Positions 1-6,126 of a stretch of DNA of 7,423 nt are shown here, piece after piece. A model generated the notes under the pieces. That model was not told the origin of the DNA. It searched no databases and saw only the letters and a program-made list of their open reading frames with translations. This DNA is from Savagea sp. GTDB taxonomy: Bacteria; Bacillota; Bacilli; Bacillales_A; Planococcaceae. Each line of letters begins with the position of its first letter. Positions within the stretch are counted from its first letter, which is position 1. The stretch lies in assembly GCA_030152265.1 (NCBI GenBank), contig JASLHQ010000098.1:1-7423 (forward strand). Direction: 5' to 3'. Position numbers and translations under genes: made by a program.

Positions 1-1013
1 AAATAAAAGAACAATTTGGAGAGAAATTGTTCATTCCAGGACATCACTATCAAAAAGACGAAGTGGTTGAATTTGCGGATGCGACAGGTGATTCATTGCA
101 GCTCGCTCAAATTTGTCAGGCGAATGAAAAAGCGGAACATAACGTATTTAGGGGTGTTCACTTCATGGCAGAGACGGCGGATATGTTGACGACAGACGAG
201 CAAACTGTGTATTTGCCGGACATGCGAGCAGGCTGTTCGATGGCAGATATGGCGGATATTGAACAGACGGAGCGCGCTTGGACGAAATTACAAGAGCAGT
301 TCGGAGATACGATCATCCCGTTAACGTATGTCAACTCGACTGCGGCGATTAAAGCATTCGTTGGACGACATGGAGGAGCGACGGTAACGAGCTCGAACGC
401 ACATACGATGGTCGAATGGGCGATGACGCAAAAAGAGCGCATTTTATTTTTACCTGACCAACATTTAGGACGCAATACAGCGGTCGACCTCGGGATTGCA
501 TTAGATGAAATGGCCGTTTGGGATCCGATTCATGACCGCTTCGAATATGACGGCGATTTAGAAAAAGTGAAAGTGATTTTATGGAAAGGGCACTGTTCTG
601 TCCACGAAAACTTTACAGTGAAAAATGTGGAGTGGGTGCGTGAAACGTATCCGAATATGAACATTATCGTGCATCCAGAATGTCCGTATGAAGTCGTTGC
701 AGCGTCGGATCAAAACGGCTCGACGAAAAAAATTATTGAAACGATTGAAGCAGCAGCACCAGGAACGGAATGGGCGATCGGTACCGAAATGAACTTAGTG
801 AACCGCCTCATTGCGAGTCATCCTGATAAAAAAATCATTTCGCTCAATCCGTACATGTGTCCATGCCTTACGATGAATCGCATCGACTTACCACACTTAT
901 TGTGGAGCTTAGAAAGTATCGTAGCGAATGAGCGTGTGAACGTCATCACGGTAGATGAAGAGACGACGAAGCAATCGCTTCTCGCATTAGATCGTATGTT
1001 GCAACGTGCATAG
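1..1013 (+). CDS. nadA: Quinolinate synthase NadA (5'-truncated by window edge)
   Basis: Condenses iminoaspartate with dihydroxyacetone phosphate to quinolinate in de novo NAD synthesis; cytosolic [4Fe-4S] enzyme. The reading frame is open to the left edge (first whole codon at 3-5), so the TTG at 27 is internal, not the start; it reads IKEQFGEKLFIPGHHYQKD. If the protein has the 368-residue length I recall for B. subtilis NadA, about 32 N-terminal residues are missing. Family motifs visible are GHHYQKDEVVEFAD, RAGCSMADM, TSSNAHTMVEWA, DQHLGRNTA, WKGHCSVHE, HPECPYEV and the C-terminal MCPCLTMNRI. With that length, the cysteines at 234-236, 594-596 and 864-866 fall at positions 110, 230 and 320, the cluster ligands known from B. 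subtilis. It ends in tandem stops (TAG TGA), with no terminator before the next promoter 12 bp downstream. Any upstream nadB/nadC partners lie outside the window. Confidence 0.96.
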   Translation, partial: IKEQFGEKLFIPGHHYQKDEVVEFADATGDSLQLAQICQANEKAEHNVFRGVHFMAETADMLTTDEQTVYLPDMRAGCSMADMADIEQTERAWTKLQEQFGDTIIPLTYVNSTAAIKAFVGRHGGATVTSSNAHTMVEWAMTQKERILFLPDQHLGRNTAVDLGIALDEMAVWDPIHDRFEYDGDLEKVKVILWKGHCSVHENFTVKNVEWVRETYPNMNIIVHPECPYEVVAASDQNGSTKKIIETIEAAAPGTEWAIGTEMNLVNRLIASHPDKKIISLNPYMCPCLTMNRIDLPHLLWSLESIVANERVNVITVDEETTKQSLLALDRMLQRA

Positions 1014-1025
1014 TGACAACTTTTC

Positions 1026-1053
1026 TTGACAATTCGTTTAGATGTTGTATGAT
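1026..1053 (+). promoter_or_regulatory. Sigma-A promoter of the proBA leader
   Basis: A perfect -35 TTGACA (1026-1031) and a -10 TATGAT (1048-1053) are separated by 16 bp, predicting a transcript start near 1060, just before the first helix of the T-box leader. It begins 12 bp after the nadA stop. The hexamers are directly visible; the start point is inferred. Confidence 0.8.
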
Positions 1054-1070
1054 AATAAAAACTAAACATC

Positions 1071-1297
1071 GGCGATAAGAAGACCGAGTAATGATCGTGA
1101 ACGAATGTCAGAGAGCGAAACAGTAGCTGAAAGTTTCGTCATTCGAGCGGTGATGAACCTACCTTCTTGCTCTAATAACATTAGCGCGTCATTCACGTTA
1201 AGAATGATAGAGAGAAATGAGAAATCATTTAATCGAAGGTGGTACCGCGGAAACATATGTTTTCGTCCTCGAACGAGGGCGATACATATGTTTTTTT
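1071..1297 (+). promoter_or_regulatory. T-box leader, proline (CCU) specifier, controlling proBA
   Basis: This leader senses uncharged tRNA and lets transcription continue into proBA when tRNA-Pro is not aminoacylated. Stem I is closed by AAGAAG (1077-1082) pairing CTTCTT (1163-1168). It carries the AGTA/GAA loop-E motif (1087-1090 with 1155-1157), an inner helix CGAATG/CATTCG (1102-1107 with 1140-1145) and a distal helix CGAAA/TTTCG (1116-1120 with 1134-1138). The specifier follows GAA and reads CCT (1158-1160) then ACC, a proline codon. Stem III is AATGAT/ATCATT (1203-1208 with 1224-1229). The conserved T-box AAGGTGGTACCGCGG is at 1236-1250; its TGGT would pair with a tRNA 3' end ACCA, matching the A discriminator usual for tRNA-Pro. 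The T-box can pair AGG and GCG with CCT and CGT at 1264-1269, which excludes the terminator. T-box control of proBA is known in Bacillus. Confidence 0.95.
1251..1297 (+). terminator. T-box regulated intrinsic terminator
   Basis: Outer arms ACATATGT (1253-1260 and 1284-1291) and inner arms CGTCCTC/GAGGGCG (1264-1270 and 1275-1281, one G-U pair) form a long hairpin around a GAAC loop, followed by seven T residues (1291-1297). The 5' inner arm is the same segment needed for the antiterminator, so the two folds are mutually exclusive. This is the default OFF state when proline tRNA is charged. Confidence 0.9.
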
Positions 1298-1317
1298 ACG
1301 TTCAAGGAGGAGAAAAA

Positions 1318-2406
1318 ATGCGAATTACTGTAAAAATCGGGAGTAGTTCCCTTACGAATGTGAATGGCGAAATTGATAAAGAAAAAATGATTGAACACGT
1401 TCAGGCGATCGCTGAATTAAAAAAGCGTGGCTACGAAGTGATGCTCGTATCATCAGGAGCTGTCGCAAGTGGATTCAAACAGTTGAACTACGCAACGCGA
1501 CCAACGACAGTAAAAGGAAAACAAGCAGCTGCTGCAGTCGGTCAAAGTTTACTCATTAAAACATATATCGAATTGTTTCATTATTTTGACATTATTCCAG
1601 CACAAATTTTATTGACGCGTGATGATTTTACAAATCCGAAATCGTTCAACCATATTTTCAATACGATTACCGAACTGTTAGAACGTGGTGTCGTACCGAT
1701 CATTAATGAAAACGATACGGTATCGATTGCGGAATTAACATTTGGCGATAACGATTTACTTTCCGCTTATGTGGCAGGGTTTTTACATGCGGATCAGCTC
1801 ATCATTTTAACGGATATTAACGGCATTTATTCAGCTAATCCGAGCCAAGATCCGACGGCGGTTAAATATGATAAAATTACAGAATTGACGCCGGAACTGT
1901 TCGGGCAAACGACGTCAGAAGGTTCTTCGCTCGGTACAGGCGGTATGAAATCGAAATTGTACGCTGCCGAAGTAGCAGGAGAGCTCGGCGTCGATTGCTT
2001 TATCGGACGTGGCGAATCGAAAGATAAATTGACAGATATTGTAGACGGTCACGGGGACGGGACGTACATTCAATTAGACGTTGAAAAATCGATGACGAAA
2101 AAACGTCAATGGGTCGCATTACATGCGGAACCGGCAGGGACGATCATCGTCGACGACGGGGCGAAAGAAGCGCTCATGAACCGTGGGAAAAGTTTACTTC
2201 CCGTAGGGGTCACTCGCGTAGAAGGAGACTTTTCTGCAGGGGATGTCGTCAATGTGTACTGCGGTGATGAACTAATCGGAAAAGGACGCGTCGCTTACGA
2301 TGCGAAAACATTGATGGGTTACAAAGAAGAATCAGGCGAAACGAAAGAAATTATCCACCGTGATGAGTGGGTGCAAATAGGGGGAATTTTACATGGAAAT
2401 GATTGA
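1318..2406 (+). CDS. proB: Glutamate 5-kinase ProB
   Basis: Phosphorylates L-glutamate to gamma-glutamyl phosphate, the first and usually feedback-inhibited step of proline synthesis; cytosolic. The start is ATG 1318, with AAGGAGG at 1304-1310 seven bases upstream. The open frame extends back to 1105, but that stretch is the T-box leader. The product is 362 residues, normal for two-domain ProB. The amino-acid kinase domain (about 1-250) shows KIGSSS (6-11), VSSGAVASG (44-52), IINENDTV (128-135), FGDNDLLSA (142-150), LTDINGIYSANP (164-175) and GTGGMKSKL (206-214). A C-terminal PUA domain (about 265-355) includes GTIIVDDGAKEAL and GKGRVAYDAKTLMGYK. The last 14 bp overlap proA, implying translational coupling; in related enzymes the two products act in sequence on a labile intermediate. 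Control is by the T-box upstream, which fits a biosynthetic ProB rather than an osmoregulated ProJ-type copy. Confidence 0.97.
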   Translation: MRITVKIGSSSLTNVNGEIDKEKMIEHVQAIAELKKRGYEVMLVSSGAVASGFKQLNYATRPTTVKGKQAAAAVGQSLLIKTYIELFHYFDIIPAQILLTRDDFTNPKSFNHIFNTITELLERGVVPIINENDTVSIAELTFGDNDLLSAYVAGFLHADQLIILTDINGIYSANPSQDPTAVKYDKITELTPELFGQTTSEGSSLGTGGMKSKLYAAEVAGELGVDCFIGRGESKDKLTDIVDGHGDGTYIQLDVEKSMTKKRQWVALHAEPAGTIIVDDGAKEALMNRGKSLLPVGVTRVEGDFSAGDVVNVYCGDELIGKGRVAYDAKTLMGYKEESGETKEIIHRDEWVQIGGILHGND

Positions 2407-3619
2407 AATCGGTCAACTCGCTAAAAAAGCGAGCCAGCAATTAGCACAACTGACAGAGGAACAGACGAATGAAGTGTTACGCGCGATCGCTTCACAATTA
2501 GAAAAAGATGCAGAGACGATTTTAGCAGCGAATGCGCAAGATATGGCGCAAGCGGAGAAAGACGGAATTGAAGCGAGTGTTCAAGACCGTATGTTGTTAA
2601 CGGAAGACCGTTTAGCAGACATAATCGACGCGGTTCGTGAAATTGCGAAGCTGCCAACACCAATCGGCAATGTGTTAACGGAAACGACGCACGCGCAAGG
2701 AATGTCGATTGAAAAGACAGTCGTGCCACTCGGTGTTGTGGCGATGATTTATGAAGCGCGCCCGAACGTCACAGTGGACGCAGCAGCGCTCACATTTAAA
2801 ACGAATAACGCGGTCATTTTACGCGGTTCTTCATCTGTTTTAAAGACGAATATGGCAATGGTCGATTCGATTCAACGTGCGTTAACAGCGCAACAAGTAG
2901 ACGAACATGCGATTCAATTGTTGACGAATACGAGTTATGAATTTGCGGATCAATTGTTGACGCTGAACGGTTATGTCGACGTCATCATTCCACGTGGCGG
3001 TCAAGGACTCATTCAAAACGTCGTGAAAAAAGCGACAGTCCCTGTCATTGAAACAGGAGCGGGCAACTGTCATCTTTTCATCGACGAGGAAGCAGAGCCA
3101 AACATGGCATTAAATATCGCACTCAACGCAAAATTACAAAGAACTTCTGTCTGTAATGCGATCGAAACGATTCTCTTACATGAGAAGTTTGATGCTTCTC
3201 CATTGCTTGCAGAACTTCAAAAGCGCAACGTTCGCATTTATGCAGACGATGCAGATTTACAAGGAGAGGGTGTGCAACCTGTCGCAGGATGGGATACGGA
3301 ATTTTTAAATGAATCGGTTCGTTTAAAACGTGTCGCATCCGTAGAAGAAGCGATTGAGCATATTAACCGATATGGCACGAAACATTCTGAAGCAATCGTG
3401 ACAGAAAATACAGCTCATGCGAATCAGTTTTTACAAAGCGTGGATGCTTCAACGGTGTATCACAACGTATCGACACGCTTTACAGACGGCTTTGAATTCG
3501 GATTCGGTGCAGAAATCGGCATTAGTACACAAAAACTTCATGCGCGCGGTCCGATGGGATTAGACGCGCTCACATCAACAAAATATATCGTCCGAGGCAA
3601 CGGCCAAACGCGCGGATAA
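2393..3619 (+). CDS. proA: Gamma-glutamyl phosphate reductase ProA
   Basis: NADPH-dependent reduction of gamma-glutamyl phosphate to glutamate 5-semialdehyde, the second step of proline synthesis; an aldehyde-dehydrogenase-fold enzyme. It is 408 residues, close to the usual 410-420. Motifs are PLGVVAMIYEARPNVTVDAAAL (112-133, given here as two halves meeting at YEARP), ILRGSSSVLKTN (142-153), IIPRGGQGLIQNV (198-210), ETGAGNCHLFID (220-231), and the catalytic cysteine C254 in KLQRTSVCNA. The C-terminus has the family signature GISTQKLHARGPMGL and TSTKYIVRGNGQ. The chosen ATG at 2393 has AGGGGG (2379-2384) eight bases upstream, inside proB; an in-frame ATG at 2399 is less well spaced. The 14-bp overlap places it in one operon with proB under the same T-box. 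A pyrroline-5-carboxylate reductase (proC/proI) is not in the window. Confidence 0.97.
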   Translation: MEMIEIGQLAKKASQQLAQLTEEQTNEVLRAIASQLEKDAETILAANAQDMAQAEKDGIEASVQDRMLLTEDRLADIIDAVREIAKLPTPIGNVLTETTHAQGMSIEKTVVPLGVVAMIYEARPNVTVDAAALTFKTNNAVILRGSSSVLKTNMAMVDSIQRALTAQQVDEHAIQLLTNTSYEFADQLLTLNGYVDVIIPRGGQGLIQNVVKKATVPVIETGAGNCHLFIDEEAEPNMALNIALNAKLQRTSVCNAIETILLHEKFDASPLLAELQKRNVRIYADDADLQGEGVQPVAGWDTEFLNESVRLKRVASVEEAIEHINRYGTKHSEAIVTENTAHANQFLQSVDASTVYHNVSTRFTDGFEFGFGAEIGISTQKLHARGPMGLDALTSTKYIVRGNGQTRG

Positions 3620-3627
3620 TGGAAACG

Positions 3628-3662
3628 AAACATAGTCGTTCAGGAAGAGCGACTATGTTTTT
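3628..3662 (+). terminator. Intrinsic terminator of proBA
   Basis: A perfect 11-bp stem, AAACATAGTCG (3628-3638) with CGACTATGTTT (3650-3660), encloses an 11-base loop and runs into TTTTT (3658-3662). It starts 9 bp after the proA stop and marks the end of the proBA transcript. Confidence 0.9.
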
Positions 3663-3675
3663 ATTATCGTTAAAA

Positions 3676-3690
3676 AAATTTCAAAAAATC
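3676..3690. promoter_or_regulatory. CodY-like box, distal
   Basis: The 15-mer AAATTTCAAAAAATC matches the CodY consensus AATTTTCWGAAAATT at 12 of 15 positions. It lies upstream of the ilvE -35 region. The surrounding DNA is very AT-rich, so a chance match is possible; support comes from the second box at 3707-3721 and from ilvE-type genes being known CodY targets in Bacillus. Confidence 0.4.
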
Positions 3691-3703
3691 AGCAAAAATA
3701 TAT

Positions 3704-3730
3704 TTGAATTATTTGAAAATAGTGTACAAT
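3704..3730 (+). promoter_or_regulatory. Probable sigma-A promoter of ilvE
   Basis: TACAAT (3725-3730) is a good -10. The best -35 is TTGAAT (3704-3709), giving a short 15-bp spacer (16 bp if TTTGAA at 3703-3708 is used). The suboptimal spacing lowers confidence. The predicted start near 3737 leaves a short leader before the ATG at 3761. Confidence 0.5.
3707..3721. promoter_or_regulatory. CodY-like box, promoter-proximal
   Basis: AATTATTTGAAAATA matches the CodY consensus AATTTTCWGAAAATT at 12 of 15 positions. It sits between the predicted -35 and -10 of ilvE, where a bound repressor would block RNA polymerase when branched-chain amino acids and GTP are plentiful. The match is seen; binding is inferred. 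Confidence 0.5.
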
Positions 3731-3760
3731 TGAAAGATAGCATTAAAGGGGGAATCATTC

Positions 3761-4825
3761 ATGGAATTAACGATTGAACGTGCAACCGAGTTGCAAACGA
3801 AACCGAACTGGAATGACTTAACATTCGGTACAACATTTACAGATCATATGTTTGTGATGGATTATGAAGTAGGGAAAGGATGGTATGATGCGCGCATTAT
3901 GCCTTATCAAGATTTACCGCTCAGCCCTGCAGCGGTCGTTCTCCATTACGGACAAACGGTATTTGAAGGCTTAAAGGCGTACAAAGATGACGCTGGAGAA
4001 ATTTTCTTATTCCGTCCTGATGAAAATATGAAGCGTATGAATGATTCATGTGAACGTTTATGCATGCCGACATTCGACGGACAGTTCGTTATCGAAGCGA
4101 TGAAACAATTGATTGAAATTGAACAAGATTGGGTTCCTGAAGTGGATGGTATGGCGCTTTACATCCGTCCTGTCATGTATGCGACAGAAGCACATTTAGG
4201 AGTATCTCCATCAAAACAATATCGCTTTATCATTTTATTATCGCCGGTAGGCTCTTATTACGCAGAAGGGATTAACCCTGTTAAAATTGCGGTTGAAAGC
4301 CAGTTCGTCCGTGCAGTAAAAGGAGGAACAGGTGCAGCAAAAACAGCAGGAAACTACGCTGCAGCATTAAAAGCACAAGAAGTCGCTGAAAAAGAAGGGT
4401 ATTCTCAAGTGCTCTGGTTAGACGGACGTGAGCAAAAGTATATTGAAGAAGTCGGCGCGATGAACGTCTTCTTTAAAATCGATGGTAAAATTGTCACTCC
4501 AGAATTGAACGGCAGTATTTTGCCAGGCATTACACGTAAATCAGTTTTACAATTGCTTCGTCATTGGGAGATGGACGTAGAAGAGCGTCGTCTTTCGATC
4601 GATGAATTGTTGGAAGCGGCGAAAAACGGTACACTCGAAGAAGCGTTCGGAACAGGAACAGCAGCTGTCATTTCACCGATTGGCGAGTTGTTTTACAAAG
4701 GTGAAAAAACAGTCATTAACAACAATGAAATTGGCCCTGTCGCGAAAAAAATCTACGACACGATCACAGGTATTCAAAGTGGCGACGTCGAAGATCCATT
4801 CGGTTGGCGTGTACAAGTAATTTAA
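3761..4825 (+). CDS. ilvE: Branched-chain amino acid aminotransferase IlvE
   Basis: PLP-dependent fold-type IV transaminase exchanging amino groups between glutamate/2-oxoglutarate and leucine, isoleucine or valine; last step of their synthesis and first of their breakdown. It is 354 residues, the size of the Bacillus YbgE/YwaA group (about 356-363) and longer than E. coli IlvE. Motifs are VFEGLKAYK (67-75), RPDENMKRM (85-93), YIRPVMYAT (134-142), KGGTGAAKTAGNYA (187-200) with the PLP-binding lysine at K194, EEVGAMNVFF, and GSILPGITRKSVL in the phosphate-binding region. This GGTGxxK-GGNY-like form is the BCAT2/eukaryotic-like subtype. ATG 3761 follows AAAGGGGGAA (3745-3754). The gene is monocistronic: it has its own promoter with CodY-like boxes and its own terminator. 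Whether it serves mainly synthesis or degradation cannot be told from the sequence. Confidence 0.95.
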   Translation: MELTIERATELQTKPNWNDLTFGTTFTDHMFVMDYEVGKGWYDARIMPYQDLPLSPAAVVLHYGQTVFEGLKAYKDDAGEIFLFRPDENMKRMNDSCERLCMPTFDGQFVIEAMKQLIEIEQDWVPEVDGMALYIRPVMYATEAHLGVSPSKQYRFIILLSPVGSYYAEGINPVKIAVESQFVRAVKGGTGAAKTAGNYAAALKAQEVAEKEGYSQVLWLDGREQKYIEEVGAMNVFFKIDGKIVTPELNGSILPGITRKSVLQLLRHWEMDVEERRLSIDELLEAAKNGTLEEAFGTGTAAVISPIGELFYKGEKTVINNNEIGPVAKKIYDTITGIQSGDVEDPFGWRVQVI

Positions 4826-4840
4826 TCATGATATTTCAAA

Positions 4841-4871
4841 ACTAAGAGGGACTGTCTCTCTTAGTTTTTTT
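4841..4871 (+). terminator. Intrinsic terminator of ilvE
   Basis: An 11-bp stem, ACTAAGAGGGA (4841-4851) with TCTCTCTTAGT (4855-4865, one G-U pair), closes a CTG loop and is followed by seven T residues (4865-4871). It begins 15 bp after the ilvE stop. Confidence 0.92.
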
Positions 4872-4951
4872 GATGTTTCAGAAAGAAAGAGTAGCCGTTT
4901 TGTTAAAAACACGCTATGATAGAGGGGAACGTATGTTAGGAGTGCGACATT

Positions 4952-5503
4952 TTGAAGAAAAGTAATTGGAAAATAAAAATAGGTCGCGTCCTCGTCCTCA
5001 TGACATTAATGATCGGCTTGACTTTTGGGTATGTACGGACGGGCGATTGGATTGTTGCGTTAGCTAGTTTAGGTGGAGTCGCGATCGCGATCACGCTATT
5101 TACTTTTTTACATCTTTCATATCGTCATCGTCAATGGCGAAAAGTCGAGATGGATGCAATTGATGAAATGACTGGCGAACAATTTGAACAATATTTAGTC
5201 AAATTGTTTAAAGCGCACGGGTATAAAGTGAAACATACCCCTCTTTCAGGTGATTATGGCGCAGATTTAATTTTAAAAGAAGGAAATTATACGATTGTCG
5301 TACAAGCGAAACGTTATCGCTCGACAGTCGGTTTACAGGCGGTACAAGAAGCGCTCGGCTCCGTTAATATGTATGAGGCGGACGAAGCGTGGGTCGTGAC
5401 GAATAGTACGTATACGAATCAAGCGAAAAAGCTCGCGGAAGCAAATGACGTCTACTTAATTGACCGTCAAGGGCTGCGCGAGCTAGTACGTGAAGTTACT
5501 TAA
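4952..5503 (+). CDS. Membrane-anchored Mrr-type restriction endonuclease-fold protein
   Basis: 183 residues. Two N-terminal hydrophobic segments (about 10-27 and 33-55) form a hairpin that would leave the rest in the cytosol, followed by a basic stretch (RHRQWRK, 58-64). Residues about 72-180 are an Mrr_cat-type PD-(D/E)XK nuclease domain: TGEQFEQYLVKLFKAHGY (74-91, with E79), GDYGADLIL (100-108, D105), and VVQAKRY (116-122, Q118 and K120 as the QxK half of the motif). The catalytic residues look intact, so nuclease activity on DNA is plausible, but target and role are unknown; related proteins are usually annotated simply as restriction endonuclease. The start is TTG 4952, with AGGAGTG (4938-4944) correctly spaced; the ATG at 4933 is out of frame. 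A lone TATGAT (4915-4920) has no good -35. No methyltransferase or specificity gene is adjacent, so a classical restriction-modification role is not supported here. Confidence 0.8.
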   Translation: MKKSNWKIKIGRVLVLMTLMIGLTFGYVRTGDWIVALASLGGVAIAITLFTFLHLSYRHRQWRKVEMDAIDEMTGEQFEQYLVKLFKAHGYKVKHTPLSGDYGADLILKEGNYTIVVQAKRYRSTVGLQAVQEALGSVNMYEADEAWVVTNSTYTNQAKKLAEANDVYLIDRQGLRELVREVT

Positions 5504-6071
5504 GATTGTTATGTTTTTGCATTTCATTGTAAATCCACAACGTCGCTTTTTGTAAGTCTTGTAGCGGAATGTGCGGATATTTTTCATGTAAAATTTCGAT
5601 ACAAGTCCCGACGTCGACTTCTTTTAATAACAGTTGGATTTCTTTCGCGATATGGGGATCGATTTTCACCTTTTTAGATTTGAGCGACACTTCGCTACTT
5701 GCGACTAAGTAAAATAATAAACTGTGGGCGAGCGCGATTCCGAAGGCTGTTCCTGTCGTCAAATGAACGTGGCTCGTGAAAGATTCTAAAACGACAACGA
5801 TTGAAAAACTTGTCACCGTATCGACGACAAACGTGAGCCAAAACGATTCGGGACGTCTACGCAACGCTTGAATCGCAGTTAAAAATGCATCCGTTACAAA
5901 TCCGAAAAGAAAATCAAAGAAATAAAAAATAAGTAAAAAACCGATTAAATTCCATGTGCTGGAATATGAGTTATCCATAAAGAAAATAATACCGCTATCT
6001 ATAAAAATGAGTGGTACGAAAATGATGCTAAACGATAGCATAAGGAGAAAAAAGAGCGATAATCGTTTCAA
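5496..6071 (-). CDS. Four-helix membrane protein, YrvL-like, with cytosolic C-terminal tail
   Basis: 191 residues from TTG at 6071-6069. An in-frame TTG at 6089 would give 197 residues, but the GGAG at 6083-6080 lies inside that extension and is ideally spaced (8 bases) from the second TTG, so the shorter form is preferred. Hydrophobic helices are at about 5-31, 39-66, 78-98 and 104-124, with acidic residues inside or next to the second and third (FFDFLFGF, VVDTV). The remaining approximately 65 residues are soluble and amphipathic, including KKVKIDPHIAKEIQLLLKE and LQKATLWIYNEMQKH. The helix layout and sequence feel resemble YrvL, a small membrane regulator of the SigO system in B. subtilis, but YrvL as I recall lacks such a tail; this link is from memory and uncertain. 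The 3' end overlaps the convergent nuclease-like gene by 8 bp. Otherwise function unknown. Confidence 0.75.
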   Translation of the reverse strand: MKRLSLFFLLMLSFSIIFVPLIFIDSGIIFFMDNSYSSTWNLIGFLLIFYFFDFLFGFVTDAFLTAIQALRRRPESFWLTFVVDTVTSFSIVVVLESFTSHVHLTTGTAFGIALAHSLLFYLVASSEVSLKSKKVKIDPHIAKEIQLLLKEVDVGTCIEILHEKYPHIPLQDLQKATLWIYNEMQKHNNLK

Positions 6072-6101
6072 GCTAAGAACTCCTTTCAAAATCTAGTACA
6101 A

Positions 6102-6110
6102 ATTATACCA
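6102..6110 (-). promoter_or_regulatory. Extended -10 promoter of the YrvL-like gene
   Basis: On the minus strand TGGTATAAT (6110 to 6102) is a perfect extended -10 (TGnTATAAT). No good -35 is seen at 16-18 bp upstream, which would fall inside the start of the divergent zinc-finger gene; extended -10 promoters often do without one. The predicted transcript begins near 6095, giving a leader of about 25 bases. Confidence 0.65.
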
Positions 6111-6126
6111 TAGAAGGAGTGAATAT

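Noticed and set aside
158..475. 105-codon minus-strand open frame inside nadA
   Set aside because: It is antisense to conserved NadA motifs, with no start signal and no recognisable protein.
1105..1317. N-terminal extension of the ProB frame through an open stretch
   Set aside because: The stretch is the T-box leader and terminator, has no ribosome binding site at 1105, and encodes no ProB-like residues; ATG 1318 with AAGGAGG is the start.
4897..4929. Sigma-B-like promoter before the nuclease-like gene
   Set aside because: GTTTTG and GGGGAA are present, but the spacer is about 21 bp, far from the usual 13-15.
4952..5503. Classical restriction-modification locus
   Set aside because: No methyltransferase or specificity gene lies in the window, and the neighbours are metabolic or small unknown genes.
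6072..6089. Upstream TTG start for the YrvL-like gene
   Set aside because: The GGAG at 6080-6083 is inside this extension and correctly spaced for TTG 6071, so 6071 is the better start.
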